A program made the translations under genes and the position numbers. Below the pieces are notes generated by a model that saw only the letters and a program-made list of their open reading frames with translations, made no database searches and was not told the origin of the DNA. From Candidatus Kuenenia stuttgartensis (lineage in GTDB: Bacteria; Planctomycetota; Planctomycetia; Isosphaerales; Isosphaeraceae), in NCBI GenBank assembly GCA_945874095.1, contig CAMCFM010000002.1:1-37126 (forward strand): a stretch of DNA of 37,126 bases, written 5' to 3'. Shown here one piece after another: positions 1 to 8,995 of this stretch (within the stretch, counting starts at the first letter, position 1; the number at the start of each line of letters is the position of its first letter).

Positions 1-1200
1 ACCACCATCATCATGCTTCGTGCTCCTGGAATGAAGATGTTTCGCATGCCCATGACCGTTTGGGCCATGTTCATCACAGCTCTTCTCCAAGCCTTCGCCT
101 TGCCAGTTCTAACCTCAGCCTTGATCATGCAGTTGCTTGACCGTACTATTGGAACGAATTTCTTTGCTCCAGCGAACTGGATGGTTGCAAACTCTGGCAA
201 TGTTGTGGGTGGTGGTCAAATTCTCCTGTTCCAGCACCTCTTCTGGTTTTACAGTCACCCGGCTGTATACATCATGATTTTGCCTGGTATGGGTATGGTT
301 AGCGACATCCTCTCGACGTTCAGCCGGAAACCACTTTTCGGTTACAAGCCGATGGTGTTCTCGATTAGCGCCATTGCTGGTCTAGGTTTTATCGTGTGGG
401 GACACCACATGTTCCAGTCTGGTATGAATCCAGCACTTGGTGCCACATTCATGCTCTCGACCATGATGATTGCTCTCCCATCTGCGATTAAGACTTTCAA
501 CTGGCTCGGCACAATGTGGGGCGGACGTATCCAGTTCACCACACCGATGCTGAACGCGATTGGCTTCGTTGCGATGTTTGTGATTGGTGGACTATCGGGT
601 ATCTTCATGGCGGCCACACCTGTGGACATGCACATCCACGACACCTACTTCATCGTAGGCCACATCCACTATGTCCTTTTCGGTGGTTCCACGTTCGCCA
701 TCTTTGCCGGTGTCTACTACTGGTTCCCAAAGATGTTTGGTCGCATGATGAATGAACGACTTGGTAAGATTCACTTCTTCCTGAGCTTCACTTTCTTCAA
801 TGGAACATTCTTCCTGATGCACATCATCGGGATGCACGGTCACCCACGGCGGATCGCTGATCCGTCTGTCTACGAATTTCTTCGTGGTTCGGGTGTGGTT
901 GGGATGAATCAGTTTATGACGATCAATGCCATGCTATTAGGTCTGGCTCAACTGCTCATTGTCTACAACTTTTTCTACAGCCTCTTTTTCGGGCCAAAGG
1001 CACCTGCCAATCCTTGGCACGCCAATACCCTTGAGTGGGCCTGTCCTTCCCCACCTCCGTACTACAATTTCCTGAAGATACCTACGGTCTATCGCATGGC
1101 CTACGAATACTCTTCAGAGGGTTCTGCGCCCCTCGATTACTGGCCTCAGGATCAACCTGAGAAGTCAGACGTTGTTGAGGCTCATGTCGAGACTCATTGA
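1..1200 (+). CDS. ctaD: Cytochrome c oxidase subunit I (C-terminal part; 5' end outside window)
   Basis: Reading frame is open from base 1. HHMFQSG, HDTYFIVGHIHYVLFGG and WGGRIQFTTPML are typical of haem-copper oxidase subunit I. Followed by ctaA/ctaB/subunit III. Confidence 0.96.
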   Translation, partial: TTIIMLRAPGMKMFRMPMTVWAMFITALLQAFALPVLTSALIMQLLDRTIGTNFFAPANWMVANSGNVVGGGQILLFQHLFWFYSHPAVYIMILPGMGMVSDILSTFSRKPLFGYKPMVFSISAIAGLGFIVWGHHMFQSGMNPALGATFMLSTMMIALPSAIKTFNWLGTMWGGRIQFTTPMLNAIGFVAMFVIGGLSGIFMAATPVDMHIHDTYFIVGHIHYVLFGGSTFAIFAGVYYWFPKMFGRMMNERLGKIHFFLSFTFFNGTFFLMHIIGMHGHPRRIADPSVYEFLRGSGVVGMNQFMTINAMLLGLAQLLIVYNFFYSLFFGPKAPANPWHANTLEWACPSPPPYYNFLKIPTVYRMAYEYSSEGSAPLDYWPQDQPEKSDVVEAHVETH

Positions 1201-1294
1201 TCTGTGTTGAACCACCAGGATTCAAGGGGATATCACAAATCGTGTGTTCCCTTGAATTCTGTGAATTACTGACAACTCTAAGTGGGTTCATCAA

Positions 1295-2281
1295 ATGTCG
1301 TTGACAAAAGACGCCGATTCCAACCCAATTCCGAGAGTCGCACACAGGCTCTTTCTATTTGCCTGTCTGTTCACCTGGCCCCTACTCTTTGTAGGCGGTC
1401 TCGTAACGACTTATAAAGTGGGCATGTCAGTTCCTGACTGGCCGACCACGTTCGGTATCAACATGTTTCTTTACGACTTCTTTAACGCAGCCTGGGGCGT
1501 CTTTATTGAACACGGGCACAGACTTTACGGTTCGGCCGTTGGTCTTTGTCTGCTGATTCTGGCCCCCTGGATTCAGTGCATGTCTAAAGTACCTACCCGT
1601 TTTAAAGTCGCAACCTGGCTTGCTCTCGCTGGAGTTATCTTGCAAGGATTGATGGGCGGACTGCGTGTCACTCAGATTTCCACTTCCCTGGCGATGATTC
1701 ACGGATGCTTTGCACAACTCTTTTTCATGTACCTTGCATGTATCACCGCTTGGTCAAGTCGCACATGGATACTTCTAGGGTCTTCTGAATTAGATCCAGT
1801 CGAGAAACCATCAAAGCAAATATTGCGTTTTACTCTCATTATGCCCTTTATGTTTTATGCCCAGATCATCGCTGGTGCCTGGCTTCGCCATTTTCAAGGC
1901 CCTGACAAACTCTATCTCCACGAGATACTTGGCGTGACTGTCGTGGTTTTAACCACGATTGCCGGATCGAGAATCCGTCGTTCAGAATTTGGCAAGCAGA
2001 TCTCGATTCGCCGCCTTCGTACGGCCCTTGTCGGCCTCACTCACTTGCAATGGCTCCTCGGCTTGCTCTCATGGTGGCTCATGCGACCATTTGATGGAAT
2101 TCCGAAACCTGTTTCGAGTTTACAAGCGATTCTGCGGACCTCGCATCAGGCCAATGGTGCTCTACTCCTGGCTTGTGCTGGTGTACTGGCTCTCTGGGTC
2201 GTTCGTGCACATGGTGTTGGTCAACCTCAGGTATCCGACCTCTCGAATTCTGCTAAATTGGAGGCGGTATGTCTGTCGTAA
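1295..2281 (+). CDS. ctaA: Haem A synthase (COX15/CtaA family)
   Basis: 328 aa multi-TM protein with GGLVTTYKVGMSVPDWPTTFG, EHGHRLYGS, LMGGLRVTQ and HQANGALLLA; lies between oxidase subunit I and ctaB. Confidence 0.93.
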   Translation: MSLTKDADSNPIPRVAHRLFLFACLFTWPLLFVGGLVTTYKVGMSVPDWPTTFGINMFLYDFFNAAWGVFIEHGHRLYGSAVGLCLLILAPWIQCMSKVPTRFKVATWLALAGVILQGLMGGLRVTQISTSLAMIHGCFAQLFFMYLACITAWSSRTWILLGSSELDPVEKPSKQILRFTLIMPFMFYAQIIAGAWLRHFQGPDKLYLHEILGVTVVVLTTIAGSRIRRSEFGKQISIRRLRTALVGLTHLQWLLGLLSWWLMRPFDGIPKPVSSLQAILRTSHQANGALLLACAGVLALWVVRAHGVGQPQVSDLSNSAKLEAVCLS

Positions 2282-3198
2282 CATCATCCGCCAAAGCAAA
2301 TGCTGTGACTCAATCCACCAATCGTATTGCCTGGCTTGTTTCACGTTTGCCGATTTATAAAGAGCTTACCAAGCCCAGAATTGTGACCATGGTTTTGGTT
2401 GCGACCGGGGTTGGCTTCATTGCTGGCTCTCACATGGCGACCCAACCTTTGATCTTCCTCGCCACGATGCTGGGAACTGCCAGTTTTGCGGGTTCCGCCA
2501 GTGTGATGAATCAAGTTATGGAGCGTCGACGTGATGCCCGCATGAAACGGACATTGAATCGACCTTTGCCTTCTGGTCGGATTGATCATATCGAAGCCAC
2601 TCTCTGGGGCTTGTTTTTACTCGCCCTTGGCACCATTCTTCTAATCAGCTTCGTAAATATGGCCTCGTTCGGCTGTGCCCTAGTCACCTGGGTCCTCTAT
2701 CTCGCGGCCTATACACCGTTAAAGCCAATCAGTACCATTAACACCGTTGTCGGTGCCATTCCAGGTGCTTTGCCTCCCGTGATTGGCTGGGTTGGTGCGA
2801 CCGGAAAAATTGGTGTCGAGGCCATTGCCCTCTTCCTGATCCTGTTTCTCTGGCAGTTCCCTCACTTTCTAGCGATCGCCTGGCTCTATCGTGCCGACTA
2901 CCGTCGAGGCGGATATCGTATGATCACGCTTCGCGATCGCACAGGTTTGATGACTGGGATGCAAGCACTTGGCTATGCCACAGTCTTGATACCTGTCTCA
3001 ATCTTGCCATTCCAGATCCGCATGGCGGGCTCTGTCTATATGATCGCTGCTTTGGTCCTGAGTCTGTTTTACTGGATCAGGGCCTTGGAATTTGCCCGAA
3101 ATCGTAACGATTTCACAGCCCGGCGAATGCTTTTCGCCAGCCTGTGGTATCTGCCCCTTGTGTACCTCTTTCTGATCCTCAATCCCCTGCCCGCCTGA
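2269..3198 (+). CDS. ctaB: Protohaem IX farnesyltransferase (haem O synthase)
   Basis: UbiA-type prenyltransferase motifs: NQVMERRRDARMKRTLNRPLPSGRI and YRADYRRGGYRM; overlaps the ctaA 3' end by 13 bp with GGAGG upstream of the start. Confidence 0.95.
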   Translation: MSVVTSSAKANAVTQSTNRIAWLVSRLPIYKELTKPRIVTMVLVATGVGFIAGSHMATQPLIFLATMLGTASFAGSASVMNQVMERRRDARMKRTLNRPLPSGRIDHIEATLWGLFLLALGTILLISFVNMASFGCALVTWVLYLAAYTPLKPISTINTVVGAIPGALPPVIGWVGATGKIGVEAIALFLILFLWQFPHFLAIAWLYRADYRRGGYRMITLRDRTGLMTGMQALGYATVLIPVSILPFQIRMAGSVYMIAALVLSLFYWIRALEFARNRNDFTARRMLFASLWYLPLVYLFLILNPLPA

Positions 3199-3231
3199 CG
3201 GCCCCGTTCCGGCGGAGTTCCGGTTCGAAGG

Positions 3232-3975
3232 ATGACCATGTCCGACATCGCCACATTCCCAGTTTCAATGCCCGCCAGTTCCGCCAAGCCTGCCACCTAT
3301 ACGGCACCTGTCACGCCCGGCAAGGTTGCGATGTGGTTGTTTCTGGCCACTGAAGTCATGTTCTTCACGGGTTTGATCGGCTCCTATATCGTTCTGCGAG
3401 CCGGCAGCCCGCCTACAGCCTACTCGGACAAATACTCTCCGAATACGCCCCTGACGGCCATTTCCAACCCTGAGGAAGTTCACTTTCATCACTGGCCAAG
3501 GCCATATGATTCTTCCGTGAATCCGCTCTCGATCGACCTCACCGCTGCCAATACTTTCATTCTGATCTGCTCGTCAGTCACCATGGTTTTGGCACTCGGA
3601 GCCGCTCAACGCGACGACCGCAAAAAGACGACCATGTTCCTCTTCGCCACAATGATGATTGGCGGAGCGTTCCTGAGTGTTCAGGTCTATGAGTACTACC
3701 AGCTCATCCTCGGGCATATCTATCCGATTGGTGTGAGTGCCACCGGCCACTTCAGGCCCAGTGTGAGCATTTTCGCAAGCTGCTTCTTCACCATGACCGG
3801 GTTTCACGGAACGCACGTTGCGGTCGGCGTATTCATGATTTTCTGCACGTTCCTGCAATCTCTGCGTGGTGTGTACACATCAAAGAATTACGCCTCGCTT
3901 GAATACATTGGCCTTTACTGGCACTTTGTTGACCTCGTGTGGATCATTCTCTTCACACTGGTTTATCTCATCTGA
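3232..3975 (+). CDS. ctaE: Cytochrome c oxidase subunit III
   Basis: MWLFLATEVMFFTGLIGSYIVLR, GFHGTHVAVGVFM and YWHFVDLVWIILFTLVYL are classic COX3 motifs. Confidence 0.96.
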   Translation: MTMSDIATFPVSMPASSAKPATYTAPVTPGKVAMWLFLATEVMFFTGLIGSYIVLRAGSPPTAYSDKYSPNTPLTAISNPEEVHFHHWPRPYDSSVNPLSIDLTAANTFILICSSVTMVLALGAAQRDDRKKTTMFLFATMMIGGAFLSVQVYEYYQLILGHIYPIGVSATGHFRPSVSIFASCFFTMTGFHGTHVAVGVFMIFCTFLQSLRGVYTSKNYASLEYIGLYWHFVDLVWIILFTLVYLI

Positions 3976-4053
3976 TTCCTGGGCTGGGCCACTTCAGCAA
4001 TCCCGATCACCTGCCTCTTCATATCTTTGAGATTCCCGAATAGAGACCTGAAT

Positions 4054-4455
4054 ATGTCCGACCATCAAAGCACTTCAGCAGATCATAGCCATGATCACCC
4101 GCATGTGAATTACATGCGAATCTTTTTCATCCTGCTTTTCATGACAGTTGCAGAGTATTTCTATGCCATGCTCACTCAGGATCAATTCATCCTGCTGATC
4201 CTTGGGCTGATGTCGATGGCGTTTTTTAAAGCCGCTCTGGTGGGCTACTACTTCATGCACGTCAAGTTTGAAGGCAAGTGGGTTTTCGCCATGATTATTC
4301 CCGCTTGTATTCTGGCTGTACTTTTGGTGGTCGCCCTCATCCCTGACGTCGCCCGCGACCGCTCCAAAGACGACTTGAGCTCGCCTGACGAAGACTCCGC
4401 CCTGCTCTCTCCTGTCGATTCTAGTCTTTTTGCAACGAAGGTTCTGAGTTCGTGA
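4054..4455 (+). CDS. Cytochrome c oxidase subunit IV (prokaryotic type)
   Basis: Small three-TM protein with His-rich N-terminus and KAALVGYYFMHVKFE. The ORF call begins at TTG 4027; ATG 4054 (MSDHQST...) is the more likely start. Confidence 0.85.
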   Translation: MSDHQSTSADHSHDHPHVNYMRIFFILLFMTVAEYFYAMLTQDQFILLILGLMSMAFFKAALVGYYFMHVKFEGKWVFAMIIPACILAVLLVVALIPDVARDRSKDDLSSPDEDSALLSPVDSSLFATKVLSS

Positions 4456-5561
4456 ACAGATTCCTGACTGGCTACCGTCTTGGCCTTTTTCTGGTCGGAT
4501 TCATGTTTGCCACGGCAGCCCTGATCTGTTTCAGCGCAGGTTCAGGCAAACCTGGATCGAACGTCAGCCAGCCACCCGGATCATCGCTTCTTGAGGGCCG
4601 CCCTATCGGCCCTTTCTCGTTGACTCGTGAGACTAACTCCACTGTCAGTTCGGACGACCTCAAACTCAGCGTCTGGCTCACAGCGTTCACATTCACCCGT
4701 TGCCCAAGCAGTTGTCCAAGAATTTCCACCACTCTTAAAGGGATCCAGGATCAACTTGAAGGCAGTTCGGTGAAAATCGTCTCAATCTCGGTCGATCCAA
4801 AGCACGATACGCCTGAGATTCTAAAGACTTACGGATCAAAGTTTGGTGCCGATCCTGCGCGATGGTGGTTCTTGACAGGTAACGATACAGAGATTTTCAG
4901 CCTGATCCAGAAGTCATTCCTGCTCTCTGTAGCTCCCACCACTCCTGAACAGCAGAAACAAGGCGCTGAAGAGGTTGCGCACAGCGACCGTATTGCATTG
5001 ATCGACAAAGATCTGAAACTGGTTCGATTTTACGATTCCAATTCCCCTGAAGAACTCAAACAACTTGTTGCGGAAGCCCGAAAGCGTGACCAGAGTGGCT
5101 GGATCAAGTCACTCCCGAAACTGAACGCCACGTTAAATGCGACCAGCTTTATCTTTCTAATGACCGGATGGTTCTTGATCCGCAACGGTCGAATGCGTGC
5201 CCACGCTTTTATGATGCTGACCTGTCTGGCCATTTCAGGAGCATTTCTGTCAAGCTATCTTACCTACCATTACTTCGTTGGAACAGTACGTTTTCCCGGC
5301 ACCGGGACAATTCGCTCACTCTATCTCTCGATTCTCCTCTCCCACACCGTACTGGCTGTAGCACTTGTTCCTCTGATTGCCCTTTCAATCACACGAGCCA
5401 TTCGCAAGGACTTCGTGCGTCATAAAGCGATAGCTCAAGTCACTTTCCCTATCTGGGTTTACATCAGTATCACCGGAGTGGTGATTTATTTGATGCTATA
5501 TCAGATGAATCATCAGACCATGACGGTATCTACCGTGACAGGATTTATTTCCGTCCTATAA
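4452..5561 (+). CDS. SCO1/SenC-like copper chaperone fused to a C-terminal DUF420-like membrane domain
   Basis: Thioredoxin-like SCO part with FTRCPSSCP (CxxxC), SVDPKHDTPE and the conserved His in AHSDRIALID; then a multi-TM segment with SSYLTYHYFVGTVRFPGTGTIRSLYLSILLSHTVLA, typical of DUF420. GTG start overlaps the previous TGA. Confidence 0.88.
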   Translation: MNRFLTGYRLGLFLVGFMFATAALICFSAGSGKPGSNVSQPPGSSLLEGRPIGPFSLTRETNSTVSSDDLKLSVWLTAFTFTRCPSSCPRISTTLKGIQDQLEGSSVKIVSISVDPKHDTPEILKTYGSKFGADPARWWFLTGNDTEIFSLIQKSFLLSVAPTTPEQQKQGAEEVAHSDRIALIDKDLKLVRFYDSNSPEELKQLVAEARKRDQSGWIKSLPKLNATLNATSFIFLMTGWFLIRNGRMRAHAFMMLTCLAISGAFLSSYLTYHYFVGTVRFPGTGTIRSLYLSILLSHTVLAVALVPLIALSITRAIRKDFVRHKAIAQVTFPIWVYISITGVVIYLMLYQMNHQTMTVSTVTGFISVL

Positions 5562-5593
5562 ACCCGAATCACGCTCAGATGCGGATTTCTGTA

Positions 5594-5615
5594 GGCACGG
5601 TCCCCTGGCCGTGCC
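5594..5615. repeat. Inverted repeat GGCACGG-N8-CCGTGCC
   Basis: Perfect 7-bp arms in the convergent intergenic gap after the cox operon. Confidence 0.7.
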
Positions 5616-5650
5616 GGTTCGACTATTTAGTCTGAACACATGTAATATTT

Positions 5651-5671
5651 TACGCAAAATGGATTTGCGTA
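5651..5671. repeat. Inverted repeat TACGCAAA-ATGGA-TTTGCGTA
   Basis: Perfect 8-bp arms with 5-nt loop in the same convergent gap. Confidence 0.75.
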
Positions 5672-5879
5672 GTCCTAACTGTAAAGCTAGATCCGCCATG
5701 ACAGGGTACATGCCCTACACTACATGTCGCCTATTCAAGGTTTATGAATCGCCGTTTTGCTCTTCCCGAAAATCTCAGATTGAAATTCCAGATTTCAGAA
5801 TAAGAGTGGTCTAGGTTTCTGCAATGGGCCCAAAACCGTAAGTCATTTTCACGACTTCCCGTAATGAATCACCATTTCA

Positions 5880-7415
5880 TCAATCCTCTTCAGGTTCCAG
5901 CAATTCCACGTCCTGGACCGCAACAAGCCTGGCCCTTAAATCTTCGTTGTAACGCACCCTGCCCCGAACACCCACCTTCTTGCCCAGCCATTTTTCAACC
6001 GGCGCCGCTGGTGGTAACTTCAAATAAGCGATGGTCGTTCCACTATCACCAATAAGATTGTATAAAAGGTGTCCTTCGACATCCCTTCGCGATGGCAGCA
6101 TCAGTCCTGAGATATCAAACTTGGGTTTTTTCGACGCCTGTTTTAAATCATCGAACTTCATCTTATTGGGGTCGTGCGACCGACTCCGCCTCATCGACTC
6201 CCAGAACTGGCGAGAAGATCGTCCGATCTCGTCCTGGCGTTCTGCCTGATCACGCAATACATTCAGCCGAGACGTTTGAGGGGCCGTCAATTGCCTCGTG
6301 CGAAGGCTTTCACAGCCCGTCAGAATCGACCGAAAATCCCATGAAACCAACGGTCCGGCCACGATCACCCGAAATCTGGATTCCAGAACCTCAAGGGCTT
6401 GATCGGAATCTTCCGGCAATTCCAATGGACTGACCTTTCGGCCTTTGGGCAATTCGTCTTCCACCGGTTTTTCCGGCGGTCCTGATCGAAACTCAGGCAT
6501 CTCCTCCGGATCTGTTTTTAAAATCAAATCCGGAGTTGCATCCAAACTCGCAATCGGCCTTGGTGCTTTTTCTGATTCGGATTCCGATTTGGGAGCATCA
6601 AGAATTTCAAGTGATTCTATGCTCGGGCTTTCAGGCTTTTCGGTCTTCTGTTTCGCATCCGAATCAAGCCTTGGTTTGGATTGTGCAAACGCTTCCTCCG
6701 GATTCTGACCAGGAGTCGCGCCTGCTTCTGATCGCATTTGTGGCGATTCCACACCATACTTTTGAGGACCTTTCGGGGCCGAACTGGCCAGCGATCCAGG
6801 TCCCTCGGAATTCACAAACCCATTTTCAGCTTCAGGCTTACGCTTTTCCACCAACTTGATTTGATCCCTGCGAATAAATCGGGGCTCATCGTTTGGCGGC
6901 TCAATCGCTCTCCATGAGATCAGCCCTTCTCTCTGTGGGAGCACCAAAGGCTCGTTTGCCAAAAGCCAGATCGTTGTGCCTTTTTGAATTTCAATTCCGG
7001 GCGGGCCTGGCAATCGTGCCCCCATCCTGCCTGGCCTGACAATCGCCTTTGCAGACTTGACTCGCCCTTCGCCAGTTCGCAACTCGCTGATGTCCGATTG
7101 CAGGATCCAGCTGACAGACCCCTCCGAAGGCCGGATCAAGACCCATTCCGACTCGTCAGAGAGACTCTTAATCCAGATCAAGTCGCCTTTTTGAACCGTT
7201 CCTGTGATAAACGAAACCCCGTTCGGAGTCTGATGAATCAGTGCGGAATCCGCCGTGACTTCTGCCATTTTCCAGCCCCTCACAGCCGGTGAAGGATTGT
7301 CGGCAGCCAGCGAAACCGACGAATAAACCGGAAATAAAATCGACAAAACCAACCCTGCTATGAACCATAGAGGTTTGAGTTTTATCATCAGAATTGGCAA
7401 CGTTTTATGGGACAT
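5880..7415 (-). CDS. Secreted SH3-like domain protein with long low-complexity linker
   Basis: Internal start MSHKTLPILMIKLKPLWFIAGLVLSILFPVYSSVSLAA gives a signal peptide and removes the overlap with the neighbouring gene. N-terminal region reads as tandem SH3-like (WKMAEVTADSALIHQTPNGVSFITGTVQKGDLIWIKS...). C-terminal VEGHLLYNLIGDSGTTIAYLKLPPAAPVEKWLGKKVGVRGRVRYNEDL is OB-fold-like. Confidence 0.7.
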   Translation of the reverse strand: MSHKTLPILMIKLKPLWFIAGLVLSILFPVYSSVSLAADNPSPAVRGWKMAEVTADSALIHQTPNGVSFITGTVQKGDLIWIKSLSDESEWVLIRPSEGSVSWILQSDISELRTGEGRVKSAKAIVRPGRMGARLPGPPGIEIQKGTTIWLLANEPLVLPQREGLISWRAIEPPNDEPRFIRRDQIKLVEKRKPEAENGFVNSEGPGSLASSAPKGPQKYGVESPQMRSEAGATPGQNPEEAFAQSKPRLDSDAKQKTEKPESPSIESLEILDAPKSESESEKAPRPIASLDATPDLILKTDPEEMPEFRSGPPEKPVEDELPKGRKVSPLELPEDSDQALEVLESRFRVIVAGPLVSWDFRSILTGCESLRTRQLTAPQTSRLNVLRDQAERQDEIGRSSRQFWESMRRSRSHDPNKMKFDDLKQASKKPKFDISGLMLPSRRDVEGHLLYNLIGDSGTTIAYLKLPPAAPVEKWLGKKVGVRGRVRYNEDLRARLVAVQDVELLEPEED

Positions 7416-7437
7416 GGCTTGGCCACGGTGGACAGAA

Positions 7438-8619
7438 TCAATAGGATTTGGCCTGCTCTGAAACACTCTGACTCGAACGTTTAACCGAGAGGTGCGAATG
7501 GTATGAAGATGCTGTATTGGCAGATTTTTGCGTCTCTCCAATGGCGGACAAGGCGTCTCTCCATAACCGATGCAAAGGCGTATGACTGTGCTTCCTGCAT
7601 TTGCGAGCGAGCTTTTGGATCGGGTCGCCCACCAGTTCAATCTGGTCGAGCCGGGCCGAGCCCAAACTTGCCTGATCTGCCAGAACCAGAAATCCAATAT
7701 CGTTCACATCGAGACCCATCAAATGAGCCACAACCGTATCCACTGCCACCGGATCCGAACCAGCCACAACCCATCCAAGATTCCGGCTCCTGCCAAATCG
7801 CGGGCCTTCGCCGTCCATGGTGCTGAAGCCGTCTACCACGGCCAGCCTGGGCTTGACGGCTTGATTGAGCCTGACAAGATTCGAGTGCATCGCCGCGACA
7901 GATTTTACGAACTCAAGTTGCGACGCAGACAGATGTTCCCACGTCATGCGTCCTGACATTCGCTGGCCCAGCATTCGTGCCTGTTTCGCCCTGCCCAATG
8001 CCGTTGTCGCCCAGGCCACGGCGGCGGAATCGCCTTTAAGCCACTGAACCACCTTCTGTTTCAATCCAGTGTAGCCATTACCGCCCGCCTGATAGCCGTG
8101 CATTTGAATCCGGTCCTGCGGATGCAGGCACGACATTTGATTCTTCATGGATGCCGTCATCATCGTGTTGACATGCGTCTTGGCAAGAGCCACCGAGACG
8201 TAAAGCTCTGCATCAGTTATGGTTGAGCTAATTCGTGAAGGCCGCATGGCCCCATTCGTCCCGCGAAGTTCGATCTCATTCCAGGATTTTTCATCGCGGT
8301 TGATATCAAACCATGTGACGGGCCTACCCCAGAGCAATCGTCGGTGTCCAAGATTCTCAAAACCGGCAGTTGCGTCAGTCGCACCCTCCGCCAAAATGAG
8401 ATGCTCAGCACCCCTGGAGTATAAAAAATCGGCGACAGTGGCAACGGTGTTGGGGTGTGAACTAGCTCGCAAATCGTTTTGGCTGACAAGGTTAGGTTTG
8501 AGCACGACCCCTCTCGCAGGAACGTGGGGCCAGGTGTCGCCCAGCAGATGAAGGGCCTGGGCCACGGCATCGTGACGCCTGTCATCCGCAACAATCGCCA
8601 CTCTTGGACGTTGGTTCAT
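7438..8619 (-). CDS. DUF362 domain-containing protein
   Basis: VVLKPNLVSQND, DAELYVSVALAKTHVNTMMTASMKNQMSCL, VDGFSTMDGEGPRFG and SDPVAVDTVVAHLMGLD match the DUF362 pattern. Confidence 0.85.
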   Translation of the reverse strand: MNQRPRVAIVADDRRHDAVAQALHLLGDTWPHVPARGVVLKPNLVSQNDLRASSHPNTVATVADFLYSRGAEHLILAEGATDATAGFENLGHRRLLWGRPVTWFDINRDEKSWNEIELRGTNGAMRPSRISSTITDAELYVSVALAKTHVNTMMTASMKNQMSCLHPQDRIQMHGYQAGGNGYTGLKQKVVQWLKGDSAAVAWATTALGRAKQARMLGQRMSGRMTWEHLSASQLEFVKSVAAMHSNLVRLNQAVKPRLAVVDGFSTMDGEGPRFGRSRNLGWVVAGSDPVAVDTVVAHLMGLDVNDIGFLVLADQASLGSARLDQIELVGDPIQKLARKCRKHSHTPLHRLWRDALSAIGETQKSANTASSYHSHLSVKRSSQSVSEQAKSY

Positions 8620-8720
8620 GATCCGGCACTCCTTGCCTGTTTAACTGCATCAATTTCTAAATCCTGCCTGATTTGCGTTTTTCGTCAAGGCCGGTTCCGA
8701 TCGGAAATGTGGAACATCAA

Positions 8721-8798
8721 GTTTTTAAACGAACCGTGAGCTATCACCGTGCGACTGGTTCTTTGACGGTCTTGGCGCTAGCCCCTTTTAAACCGGAA
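8721..8798. repeat. Dispersed intergenic repeat, copy 1
   Basis: GTTTTTAAACGAACCGTGAGC...CGGTCTTGGCGCTAGCCCC resembles 27201-27270 along its length. Confidence 0.65.
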
Positions 8799-8995
8799 GT
8801 TATGTTCGGCCTGTTCCTTAATTTCCACAAGCTTCATTCTTGGACAGTTCCTTAGGTCGACCTATGTTTGGACTTGTACAATTTCAAAACCTTTGTAAAA
8901 TGTTCAATATTGATTGGCGTGAATCAGTGATTCCAAGTGGGGTTGGACACGATTTTCATAGATCCAATCCTCATCTATTCGAGTGGCTCTCCTAA

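Noticed and set aside
342-843. Antisense and alternate-frame ORFs within the oxidase subunit I gene
   Set aside because: Overlap a strongly supported conserved gene and show no domain features.
7416-7697. N-terminal extension of the 605-aa ORF
   Set aside because: Overlaps the DUF362 coding sequence; the internal Met at 7415 starts a clear signal peptide, so the extension is not real.
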